Positions 33,450 through 40,953 of a DNA stretch of 40,953 bases are shown piece by piece (positions within the stretch are counted from its first letter, which is position 1; each line of letters begins with the position of its first letter). Source of the stretch: Betaproteobacteria bacterium UBA5216 (GTDB lineage Bacteria > Pseudomonadota > Gammaproteobacteria > Burkholderiales > SG8-41); assembly GCA_002412495.1 (NCBI GenBank), contig DHVE01000076.1, positions 1-40,953 on the forward strand, written 5' to 3'. The notes under the pieces are model-generated. The model was not told where the DNA came from and did not search any database. It saw only the letters and a list, made by a program, of their open reading frames with translations. A program made the translations under genes and the position numbers.

Positions 33450-35234
33450 TCACGCTGCGGGCGTTTCTGTTTTCCGCAAGCGGATATGCAATTCGCGCAA
33501 CTGCTTCTCGTCCACCACGTTCGGCGCCTGCGTCAGCAGACATTGCGCGCGCTGCGTTTTCGGGAACGCGATCACATCGCGTATCGATTCCGCCCCGGCC
33601 ATCATGGTGACGATACGGTCCAGTCCAAACGCAATGCCACCATGCGGCGGCGCACCGTATTGCAGCGCCTTCAACAGAAAGCCGAATTTTGCCTCCGCTT
33701 CTTCAGCATGAATGCCCAGCGCGGTGAACACTTTGGATTGCACGTCCTGACGATGTATCCGCACGGACCCGCCGCCAATTTCCCAGCCGTTCAACACCAT
33801 GTCGTGGGCGATGGCGCGCGCCGCACCGGGATCGGTGGCGAGCAAATCTTCGTGCCCGGCGGCCGGCGATGTAAACGGATGGTGCATGGCGTTCCAGCGC
33901 TTGGCTTCCTCGTCCCACTCGAACATCGGGAAATCCAGCACCCACAGTGGCTTCCAGCCTTTGTCGGCGAAACCGCGCTCGTGGCCGATTTTTGCTCGCA
34001 ACGCGCCGAGCGCTTCGTTCACGATTTTGGCTTTGTCGGCGCCGAAAAAAATCAAATCACCGTCCTTGGCGCCGGTGCGCTCGATGGCGGCCCTCAATGC
34101 CGCTTCAGAGAGATTTTTTACGATCGGCGATTGCAAGCCGGTATCGTTCAACTGCATCACGTCATTAATCTTGATGTACGCCAGCCCCTTGGCGCCGTAG
34201 ATTTTGCTGAATTCGGTATAGCCGTCGATCTCGCCACGCGTGAGCGCCGCGCCGCCTGGCACCAGCAAGCCGGCCACGCGCCCGCCCGGCGTATTGGCCG
34301 GCCCCGAAAACACTTTGAACGCTACATCCTTCATGACATCGGTCAGTTCGGTGAGTTTCAGCGGCACGCGCATGTCGGGCTTGTCTGAGCCATAGAGCGA
34401 CATCGCCTCATCAAACGACATGCGAGGAAACGGCTGCGGCAAATCAATATCGAGCACCTCCTTGAACACGGCACAGATCATCTTTTCCATCATGTCCGTG
34501 ATTTCAAGTTGCGTGAGGAACGAGGTCTCGATATCCACCTGCGTGAATTCCGGCTGGCGATCCGCGCGCAGATCTTCGTCGCGAAAACAGCGCACGATTT
34601 GATAATAACGATCATAGCCCGACACCATCAGCATCTGTTTGAACAACTGCGGCGATTGCGGCAGCGCGAAAAATTCGCCCGAGTGCACGCGCGACGGCAC
34701 TAGGTAATCGCGCGCGCCCTCCGGCGTGGAACGCGTCAACATCGGCGTTTCGATGTCGATGAATCCGAGTTTATCGAGATAACTTCGTATCGCCATCGAA
34801 GTGCGGTAACGCAACCGCATGTTTTTTTGCATCGCCGGACGGCGCAGATCCAGAAAGCGATACTCAAGGCGCACGTTTTCCGAAAGATTTTCGTCGTCCA
34901 TCAGAAACGGCGGCGTCAGAGAAGGATTCAATATTTCAATCGATTGCGCCAACACTTCGATCTCGCCGCTCACCAGGTTGGCATTGACCGTGCCGTCGGG
35001 ACGCGGACGCACCTTGCCGGTGACGCTGACCACGAATTCATTGCGCAACGATTCCGCGGTTTTGAACGTCACGGCATTATCCGGATCGCACACGATTTGC
35101 AGCAGACCTTCTCGGTCGCGCAAATCGATAAAGATGACGCCCCCGTGATCACGGCGCCGATGCACCCAGCCCTGCACGGTTATCGTCTGCCCCAGATGTT
35201 TGCGGCTCACCAGCCCACAGTATTCGCTACGCAT
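33450..35234 (-). CDS. aspS: Aspartyl-tRNA synthetase
   Basis: A class II synthetase that charges tRNA(Asp). The 594-residue bacterial-length enzyme has the OB-fold anticodon domain (TVQGWVHRRRDHGGVIFIDLRD, about 19-40), class II motif 1 near FIDIETPMLTRSTPEGARDY, motif 2 near YYQIVRCFRDEDLRADRQPEF, a bacterial insert domain, and motif 3 (GIAFGLDRI). I cannot tell from sequence alone whether it is discriminating or also charges tRNA(Asn). It sits between the DUF502 gene (26-base gap) and the RNase–barstar pair. Confidence 0.97.
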   Translation of the reverse strand: MRSEYCGLVSRKHLGQTITVQGWVHRRRDHGGVIFIDLRDREGLLQIVCDPDNAVTFKTAESLRNEFVVSVTGKVRPRPDGTVNANLVSGEIEVLAQSIEILNPSLTPPFLMDDENLSENVRLEYRFLDLRRPAMQKNMRLRYRTSMAIRSYLDKLGFIDIETPMLTRSTPEGARDYLVPSRVHSGEFFALPQSPQLFKQMLMVSGYDRYYQIVRCFRDEDLRADRQPEFTQVDIETSFLTQLEITDMMEKMICAVFKEVLDIDLPQPFPRMSFDEAMSLYGSDKPDMRVPLKLTELTDVMKDVAFKVFSGPANTPGGRVAGLLVPGGAALTRGEIDGYTEFSKIYGAKGLAYIKINDVMQLNDTGLQSPIVKNLSEAALRAAIERTGAKDGDLIFFGADKAKIVNEALGALRAKIGHERGFADKGWKPLWVLDFPMFEWDEEAKRWNAMHHPFTSPAAGHEDLLATDPGAARAIAHDMVLNGWEIGGGSVRIHRQDVQSKVFTALGIHAEEAEAKFGFLLKALQYGAPPHGGIAFGLDRIVTMMAGAESIRDVIAFPKTQRAQCLLTQAPNVVDEKQLRELHIRLRKTETPAA

Positions 35235-35260
35235 GATTTAAACCTGAATTTTCAAAAATG

Positions 35261-35935
35261 TTATTTGTTCGCCGCGGAAGGCGCATCCCGCCCCGACATA
35301 AGCCGGGCCGCGTTCGCACGCTCCTGGGTATCGCTATCCGACGTCACCACGCCCATCGAAATGATGTACTTCAATGCCTCATCGATGCTCATGTCGATCT
35401 CGATCACGTCGCGGCGCCTGACATAAAAATAAAATCCGTTGACCGGGCTCGGCGTCGTTGGAATAAATACCGCGACGTGTTCCTCGGAAAACCGGCTCGT
35501 CAGCTCGCTGGGCACGTTGGTCTGAAACGCCAGTGACCACGCCTCCGGATGCGGATAACGCACCAGCAGCACCTTGCGAAAGGCATGCCCCGAACCCGAG
35601 AACAGCGTATCGCTAACCTGCTTTACCGCCTTGTAAATCGAATTTACCACCGGGATGCGCAACAACACGCCCTCCCAGAATGCCACCAGCTTCTGTCCAA
35701 TGAAGTTCGCCGCCAGCACACCGGTTAGAAACACAACCACCAGCGTCAGAATCACGCCCAAGCCAGGAATATGCATGCCAAGCCAGCTTTCGGTACGCAG
35801 CGTCTGCGGTAACAGCAGCAGCGTTTGATCCATCGTGCTGACCAGCAGGTTAAGCACCCACAGCGTGATGACCAACGGCACCCAGATCAAAAGACCTGTC
35901 AATAGATAGCGCTTGAAAAAACTTTTCTTGGGCAT
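35261..35935 (-). CDS. DUF502-family membrane protein
   Basis: A 224-residue protein with two membrane segments (about 10-35 and 55-80) and a conserved soluble part: IPVVNSIYKAVKQVSDTLF (about 94-112), WSLAFQT and FIPTTPSPVNGFYFYV (about 151-166), which are diagnostic of DUF502. Function is unknown. It lies directly upstream of aspS and after fmdB, a gene order common in betaproteobacteria as I recall it. The tail from about 200 is hydrophilic and not conserved. Confidence 0.9.
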   Translation of the reverse strand: MPKKSFFKRYLLTGLLIWVPLVITLWVLNLLVSTMDQTLLLLPQTLRTESWLGMHIPGLGVILTLVVVFLTGVLAANFIGQKLVAFWEGVLLRIPVVNSIYKAVKQVSDTLFSGSGHAFRKVLLVRYPHPEAWSLAFQTNVPSELTSRFSEEHVAVFIPTTPSPVNGFYFYVRRRDVIEIDMSIDEALKYIISMGVVTSDSDTQERANAARLMSGRDAPSAANK

Positions 35936-36065
35936 GGCAATGAAATAACTGGCAAAACTGGCGCGGTAATCGTCCGTGACCGCGAAACCCCGTCACACAC
36001 CCCCACACCACATACCAGCCGACGTTAATTCCGCGACACCGGGCGTCGCGGATGCGAGGATTGCG

Positions 36066-36431
36066 TCAAGTGCTGCTGGGCGTCGCGGGCGTGCTGGATG
36101 CCGCTGGCGCTGTGCTACTGGCCGATGATGCGGTGCTGGTTTCGGATTTTTCTGATTTGGCGCCTTCGGACTTGGCGGAATCAGCGCCGCCGCCCGACTC
36201 GCCGGGTTTGTCGGCCGACTTCTTGGCGGCCCCCGTGGCGTTACTTCCACCACCTTTGAAATCCGTCACATACCAGCCGCCGCCCTTCAACTGAAACCCG
36301 GCCGCGGTAACCATTTTGCTGAAGGTGGGTTTTTTACACTCCGGACAATCCGTCAGCAGCGCATCACTCATGCGCTGGATATACTCTTTCTGAAAACCGC
36401 AACTGTCGCATCGATATTCGTAAATCGGCAT
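36066..36431 (-). CDS. FmdB-family zinc-ribbon protein
   Basis: A 121-residue protein that opens MPIYEYRCDSCGFQKEYIQR; two CxxC pairs (C8-C11 and C29-C32) form the small zinc ribbon typical of the FmdB regulatory-protein family. The second half (from about 60) is low-complexity, rich in Ser, Ala, Gly and Pro, as in many family members. ATG 36431 is chosen because the zinc ribbon begins there. Function is not established. It is first in the series fmdB–DUF502–aspS. A hairpin (36030-36037 with 36045-36052) lies in the 130-base spacer to DUF502 but has no T-tract. Confidence 0.88.
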   Translation of the reverse strand: MPIYEYRCDSCGFQKEYIQRMSDALLTDCPECKKPTFSKMVTAAGFQLKGGGWYVTDFKGGGSNATGAAKKSADKPGESGGGADSAKSEGAKSEKSETSTASSASSTAPAASSTPATPSST

Positions 36432-36847
36432 GGCAACTGGCTCAATAAAATAACGGGGTAGTAGTTTAAGGTTGAATAGGGTGAATTTAATTCCCGAAAA
36501 ACCTAAAAAAGTATTATACACCAAGCGCTTAGCGTTCATTCACCGCTTACAATCCGGGACGCTTCCTGCAAGCCGGTGCCGGGATAAGGGGCGGCGGAAG
36601 ACGAAGGCTGCTACCGGCGACATCCAAACGCGGGCATCTCAATGGAGGGTTCAAGGCATCTAAGAACGAACGCTTGCACTATCTGTCGCGTACGGCTGTC
36701 GCATACATCCGGAAGAATCCGCAAGACCGGCGCGTATTACGCGATAACTCAATCAAGTGATCACGCAATGTGCCGTGCGGTTAGGATATCCGTGCGTTCC
36801 CCGACCACCCGCTTGGCTGCCGTGCGATGAGAACCGACAACTGGAGT
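36432..36847. other. Non-coding gap between ssb and fmdB
   Basis: No convincing protein or RNA gene. The left part holds the fmdB promoter. A partial inverted pair GCCGGT/ACCGGC flanks about 36575-36620. No terminator with a T-tract is visible for the ssb transcript that would run into this gap from the right. Confidence 0.5.
36513..36518 (-). promoter_or_regulatory. Candidate -10 box of the fmdB–DUF502–aspS promoter
   Basis: On the minus strand a perfect TATAAT, preceded directly by TG, lies about 80 bases before the fmdB ATG. The -35 region at 17-18 bases spacing is poor (TGAATG), so this may act mainly through the strong -10. Confidence 0.5.
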
Positions 36848-37312
36848 CTAGAACGGAATATCGTCGTCCATTTCATCAAACCCGCCGCCCTTCTTCGCTG
36901 GCGCGCGTTTCTCGCCCGCGGGCGCGCCACCGCCAGCACTTGCAGGTGCTGGTTCACGCGCCATGTTGTCGGCGCCGCCACCGCGGCTGCCGAGTAATTG
37001 CATGCGGTCGCCGCGGATTTCGGTGGTGTAGCGATCCTGGCCTTCCTTGTCCTTCCACTTATTCGTGCGAATACTGCCTTCGATATAAACGGGCGAGCCC
37101 TTTTTCAGATATTCGCCGGCAATTTCAGCTTGGCGGCCAAAAAATGAAATGCGGTGCCACTCGGTGTGCTCCTGCATGGAACCACTCTTATCCTTGTACT
37201 TCTCGGTCGTCGCTATGCTGAAATTGGCCACTGCGTCGCCGCTCGGCAGGTAGCGCATTTCCGGGTCTTTCCCAAGGTTTCCGATTAGGATGACTTTATT
37301 GACTGATGCCAT
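36848..37312 (-). CDS. ssb: Single-stranded DNA-binding protein
   Basis: A 154-residue SSB of replication and repair. The OB-fold domain (1 to about 110) has NKVILIGNLGKDPEMRY and EWHRISFFGRQAEIAGEYL. A Gly/Ala/Pro-rich linker follows, then the acidic tip DEMDDDIPF, which recruits partner proteins. GGAG lies six bases before the ATG. It follows the MFS gene by 18 bases on the same strand and faces away from uvrA, a recurring arrangement in this group. Confidence 0.97.
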   Translation of the reverse strand: MASVNKVILIGNLGKDPEMRYLPSGDAVANFSIATTEKYKDKSGSMQEHTEWHRISFFGRQAEIAGEYLKKGSPVYIEGSIRTNKWKDKEGQDRYTTEIRGDRMQLLGSRGGGADNMAREPAPASAGGGAPAGEKRAPAKKGGGFDEMDDDIPF

Positions 37313-37330
37313 GATGAACTCCTGAATTAA

Positions 37331-38569
37331 TTATCGTGCAGGTGCGCCCGCAGCTTGCGGCGTGTCCGCGCTGGTTGGGGTTGGGCGCGGCGGTGGCACC
37401 TGCATGCCTATCGCGAGTATAAGCCAGATTGCAAGCAGGATTGCACCGGGCACCACGACGCCGGCCACCCCCCAATGGCCGAATAAAAACCCGCCAGCAG
37501 CCGCTCCTGCGAACGTGCCGAAAAACTGCACGCTGCTGTACATCCCGATGGCAGCGCCTTTCAACTGCGGCGGCGCCATACGTGACACCAATGAAGGCAG
37601 CATCGCTTCGAGTATATTAAAGGGAACAAAAAAGAATAATAAAAACAAAGTGATAGACCACAGCCCGCCCGTGAGCCATGGCATAGCCCCTTGCACCATC
37701 AGCAATAATGCCACCGACGCAATGAACCAGCCTTTCAGCTTGCGCGGATCGTGCGCCCCCATGACTGCGGGAATCATCAGCACAAAAGACGCCAGCATCA
37801 CCGGCAAATAAATTTTCCAGTGTTCATTCACGGGCATACCCGCGTCGCGCAAGGCAAACGGGATAGCAATAAACAGCGCCATCAACACGGCGTGTAATGC
37901 GAATATGCCCCAGTTCAGGCGCACGAGTTGTGGGTCCGCCAGTACACTTTTGAAATCCGCCAGCAGGCTGGACGTTCGCGGATGTGGATTGGCGGGTGCC
38001 GGCGGCACGATGCGCCAGATGACGCCCATCGCACCGATCGCCAGCACGCCCGTCAGCGCAAAAATTCCCGGCACGCCGATTAATTGATTTAACCAGGGCG
38101 CGGCAGCCAGCGACAATGCGAACACCAGCCCGATGGTGGAACCAATCATCGCCATCGATTTGGTACGATGCTCTTCGCGCGTGAGGTCGGCGGCAAGCGC
38201 CATCACCGCCGCGGAAATTGCACCCGCGCCCTGCAGGATACGTCCGACGATCACGATATAAATGTTCGGTGCGGCGGCCGCCATAAAGCTTCCCGCCGCG
38301 AACAGCATCAGACCCAGGTACATCACAGGTTTTCGCCCGATACGATCCGACCACCAACCAAACGGCATTTGCAGTATGGCCTGGGTAAGCCCATACGCGC
38401 CGATGGCCACGCCGACCAGCGTGAGATTGGCGCCGCCAGGCAAGGTTTCGGCGTAAATCGCGAACACCGGCAAGATTACGAACATGCCGAACAGCCGCAA
38501 CCCGAACACACTGGCGAGCGCGAGGCTCGCCCGCATTTCCAGCGCGCTCATGCGATTAGACGATGACAT
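37331..38569 (-). CDS. MFS transporter (YajR-like group)
   Basis: A 412-residue carrier with about 12 membrane helices. It opens ALASVFGLRLFGMFVILPVF; the first repeat includes GLTQAILQMPFGWWSDRIGR, containing the conserved loop motif. The second half starts near 215. The end is a short Pro/Thr/Ala-rich tail, without the extra C-terminal ferredoxin-like domain of YajR. The substrate is unknown. It is divergent from uvrA with a 100-base spacer and continues into ssb. Confidence 0.88.
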   Translation of the reverse strand: MSSSNRMSALEMRASLALASVFGLRLFGMFVILPVFAIYAETLPGGANLTLVGVAIGAYGLTQAILQMPFGWWSDRIGRKPVMYLGLMLFAAGSFMAAAAPNIYIVIVGRILQGAGAISAAVMALAADLTREEHRTKSMAMIGSTIGLVFALSLAAAPWLNQLIGVPGIFALTGVLAIGAMGVIWRIVPPAPANPHPRTSSLLADFKSVLADPQLVRLNWGIFALHAVLMALFIAIPFALRDAGMPVNEHWKIYLPVMLASFVLMIPAVMGAHDPRKLKGWFIASVALLLMVQGAMPWLTGGLWSITLFLLFFFVPFNILEAMLPSLVSRMAPPQLKGAAIGMYSSVQFFGTFAGAAAGGFLFGHWGVAGVVVPGAILLAIWLILAIGMQVPPPRPTPTSADTPQAAGAPAR

Positions 38570-38671
38570 GGAAAAACAACTTGGGAATCAGAACGAAAGG
38601 CGGGTATATTAGCAGGTTTACATTTGACGACTGGTTGCAAATTGGCTATCAGCACTCCCCTCAGTCCCAAT

Positions 38672-40953
38672 GTGATTCACCTGCCACACGCTGGCGTTGG
38701 CACGGTATCCGGCGCGGGCGCGGTTGAAAAATTGCCGCCGAAAACAGGCGAAACCATCCGCATACGCGGCGCACGCACGCATAATCTAAAGAATATCAAT
38801 CTCGATTTGCCGCGCAACCGGCTGGTGGTAATCACCGGTTTGTCGGGTTCTGGAAAATCGTCGCTCGCCTTCGACACGCTCTATGCGGAGGGCCAGCGTC
38901 GTTATGTCGAATCGCTGTCGGCTTACGCGCGGCAGTTTTTGCAGATCATGGAAAAGCCGGACGTCGATCTGATCGACGGATTGTCACCAGCCATATCCAT
39001 CGAACAAAAAGCCACCAGCCACAATCCGCGATCTACCGTCGGCACCATCACCGAGATTCACGATTACCTGCGCCTGCTGTTCGCGCGCGTGGGCGACCCG
39101 AATTGCCCGGATCACGGCAAACGACTCGAAGCGCAAAGCGTGGCGCAGATGGTGGATCACGTACTCACACTGCCCGCCGACACGCGCGTAATGATCGTGG
39201 CGCCTCTCATCGCGGGACGCAAGGGCGAGCAAGCCGATCTCTTCGACGAATTGCGCGCTCAAGGATTCGTGCGGCTGCGCATCGACGGCCAAGTGTATGA
39301 AATCGACAACCTGCCCAAGCTCAAAAAGAATTTCAAGCACACCGTTGATGTGATCGTCGACCGGCTCAAAGTACGTGAAGACGCCAAGCAGCGGCTCGCG
39401 GAGTCGTTTGAAACGGCGCTGCGGCACGCCGACGGCCGCGCGCTCGCCGTCGAAATGGACAGCGGCAGGGAGCATCTATTTTCCGCCAAATTCGCATGCC
39501 CGGTATGCAGCTACTCGTTGCCGGAGCTCGAACCGCGACTGTTCTCGTTCAACAATCCGATGGGCGCGTGTCCTCGCTGCGATGGCATCGGCTCGGTCAG
39601 CTTTTATGATCCGAAACGAGTGGTGGCTTTCCCCGATTTGTCGCTCGCATCCGGCGCCATCAAGGGTTGGGACCGGCGCAATCAATTTTTCTACGACATG
39701 CTGCAAAGCCTGGCGCAGCATTACGGGTTCAATCTGGAAACGCCGTACAACGAGCTGACGGAAGAAGTAAAAAATATTGTGCTGCACGGTTCGGGCAGCG
39801 AAAAAATTGCCTTTAGTTATGTCGGCGAGCGCGGCAAAACCATCGTGCGGGAACACGCGTTCGAGGGCGTACTGCCCAACCTGGAACGGCGCTTCCGCGA
39901 AACCGATTCGGTGCTGGTACGCGAGGAACTGTCGAAATATTTGAACACACAAACTTGCCCGGAATGTATCGGAACACGGCTACGACGCGAAGCGCGGCAT
40001 GTCACGGTGGGCGAAAAAAACATACATGAAATCAGCGGTCTGTCCCTTGATCGCGCAGTGGTTTTTTTCGCTGCTCTCGATGTCGCCGGCGCGCGGCGCG
40101 CCATCGCCGACCGGATCGTGCATGAAATTTCCAACCGATTACAGTTCCTGGTGAATGTCGGACTCGATTACTTGTCGCTCGATCGCGCGGCGGACACGCT
40201 GTCGGGCGGCGAGGCGCAACGCATTCGCCTTGCGTCGCAAATCGGCTCTGGCCTGACGGGCGTCATGTATGTGCTCGACGAGCCTTCCATCGGGTTGCAT
40301 CAGCGCGATAACGCGCGATTGATCGAAACCCTGAAACGATTGCGCGACATCGGCAATTCGGTCATCGTCGTGGAACACGATGAAGACGCGATTTTATGCG
40401 CGGATTATGTCGTCGATATGGGGCTGGGGGCTGGCATACACGGCGGCAACATCATTGCCCAGGGCACGGCGGCCGAGGTATGTGCGCACGCGGAATCACT
40501 GACGGGTCAGTATCTTTCGGGAAGGCGCCGTATCGCGGTGCCCGCACTGCGCCACCCGTTCAATGAAAAGCGCCAGCTCGTGGTGCAGGGCGCAACCGGC
40601 AACAACCTTAAGAATGTCACCGTCGGAATTCCCGTCGGACTGTTCGTTTGCATCACGGGCGTTTCGGGTTCCGGAAAATCCACACTGATCAATGACACGC
40701 TGTATGCCGCCGCCGCGCAGCATCTCTATGGCAGCGCGACTGAGCCCGCACCACATGAGAACATCGCCGGTCTGGAATTTTTCGACAAGGTCGTGAACGT
40801 CGATCAAAGTCCCATCGGACGCACGCCGCGCTCTAACCCGGCGACCTACACGGGACTGTTCACGCCCATACGCGATCTGTTTGCCGGCGTGCCAGCCGCG
40901 CGCGAACGCGGCTACGGTGCTGGGCGCTTTTCGTTCAACGTCAAGGGCGGCCG
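38672..40953 (+). CDS. uvrA: UvrABC system protein A, 5' part (runs off the window)
   Basis: The damage-recognition ATPase of nucleotide excision repair. About 760 codons are present of the usual ~940. Seen in order: RIRGARTHNLKNINLDLPRN, first Walker A GLSGSGKS, CPVCSYSLPELEPRLFSFNN, CPRCDG, CPECIGTRLRREARHV, first ABC signature LSGGEAQRIRLASQIGSG, Walker B VLDEPSIGLHQRDN, and second Walker A GVSGSGKSTLIND. The second signature lies beyond the edge. The start is uncertain: GTG 38672 is listed, giving ~28 residues before the usual N-terminus; TTG 38732 gives a family-length start. No in-frame ATG or clear ribosome-binding site exists, and no LexA box was found. Confidence 0.95.
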   Translation, partial: MIHLPHAGVGTVSGAGAVEKLPPKTGETIRIRGARTHNLKNINLDLPRNRLVVITGLSGSGKSSLAFDTLYAEGQRRYVESLSAYARQFLQIMEKPDVDLIDGLSPAISIEQKATSHNPRSTVGTITEIHDYLRLLFARVGDPNCPDHGKRLEAQSVAQMVDHVLTLPADTRVMIVAPLIAGRKGEQADLFDELRAQGFVRLRIDGQVYEIDNLPKLKKNFKHTVDVIVDRLKVREDAKQRLAESFETALRHADGRALAVEMDSGREHLFSAKFACPVCSYSLPELEPRLFSFNNPMGACPRCDGIGSVSFYDPKRVVAFPDLSLASGAIKGWDRRNQFFYDMLQSLAQHYGFNLETPYNELTEEVKNIVLHGSGSEKIAFSYVGERGKTIVREHAFEGVLPNLERRFRETDSVLVREELSKYLNTQTCPECIGTRLRREARHVTVGEKNIHEISGLSLDRAVVFFAALDVAGARRAIADRIVHEISNRLQFLVNVGLDYLSLDRAADTLSGGEAQRIRLASQIGSGLTGVMYVLDEPSIGLHQRDNARLIETLKRLRDIGNSVIVVEHDEDAILCADYVVDMGLGAGIHGGNIIAQGTAAEVCAHAESLTGQYLSGRRRIAVPALRHPFNEKRQLVVQGATGNNLKNVTVGIPVGLFVCITGVSGSGKSTLINDTLYAAAAQHLYGSATEPAPHENIAGLEFFDKVVNVDQSPIGRTPRSNPATYTGLFTPIRDLFAGVPAARERGYGAGRFSFNVKGG

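Noticed and set aside
35244..35264. A ninth copy of the spacer motif between aspS and DUF502 (CAAAAATGTTA)
   Set aside because: The distance from the A-tract to TTA is wrong, so it does not fit the fixed five-base gap.
36030..36052. Terminator or attenuator between fmdB and DUF502
   Set aside because: The 8-bp stem is followed by ATTAACG on the minus strand, not a T-tract, and the gene order suggests co-transcription.
36642..36830. A 62-codon plus-strand reading frame between fmdB and ssb
   Set aside because: Arg/Thr/Cys-rich composition, no ribosome-binding site and no similarity I recognise; treated as non-coding.
38572..38586. AAAAACA near the MFS start as another motif copy
   Set aside because: TTA is missing at the fixed position (GGA is there instead); counted as a non-match.
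38570..38671. A LexA (SOS) box in the uvrA–MFS spacer
   Set aside because: No CTG-N10-CAG arrangement was found; the nearest CTG and CAG are 16 bases apart.

Overview
The window reads as one piece of a GC-rich betaproteobacterial chromosome, most likely Burkholderiales or a close uncultured relative. I infer this from three Bug/TctC-type solute-receptor genes, a TctD/TctE-type two-component pair, and housekeeping gene orders that I recall from that group (fmdB–DUF502–aspS–nudB; MFS–ssb divergent from uvrA; radC–rpmB–rpmG). Coding density is high. I saw no rRNA, tRNA, CRISPR array, transposase or phage gene.

Layout. 1–6.1 kb is mostly housekeeping: the 3' end of rsmB (broken here by a palindromic insertion), an MscS-type channel, a fatty-acid desaturase, rpmB–rpmG and radC on the minus strand, then coaBC–dut. 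6.2–16.6 kb is an accessory catabolic region: two divergent TctC receptors, a minus-strand operon mmgE/prpD–doxX–NHL propeller, a large exported alpha/beta hydrolase, and a minus-strand operon with an exported hydratase-like protein, an enolase-superfamily enzyme and a YfcG-like GST. 16.8–22.2 kb holds a membrane-fused spermidine-synthase-like protein, a DegQ-type protease, a third TctC receptor and a 3-oxoadipate enol-lactonase-like hydrolase. 22.2–30.7 kb carries an MFS transporter, egtD, a PBP7-type endopeptidase, a 0.55-kb non-coding gap, the two-component system, an Atm1-type ABC exporter and an EEP-family phosphodiesterase. 30.8–38.6 kb is minus-strand housekeeping: nadA; the cluster fmdB–DUF502–aspS–RNase–barstar–nudB; and MFS–ssb. 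uvrA runs off the right edge.

How they work together. The accessory region has the parts for capturing an organic acid (periplasmic receptors), processing it in the periplasm (exported hydrolase and hydratase-like protein) and in the cytosol (MmgE/PrpD, enolase-superfamily enzyme, GST, enol-lactonase). The substrate cannot be named from sequence. The TctE-like kinase could sense such a substrate, but no tctA/tctB membrane genes are present.

Signals not covered by ordinary features are: a 40-bp-arm inverted repeat that shifts the rsmB frame; a dispersed spacer motif AAAAACA-N5-TTA (six exact and two near copies, all in the same chromosomal orientation); an orphan minus-strand terminator with no gene upstream; a terminator whose T-tract abuts the EEP start codon and is crossed by a 15-codon reading frame; and an RNase/barstar pair inside the aspS cluster.
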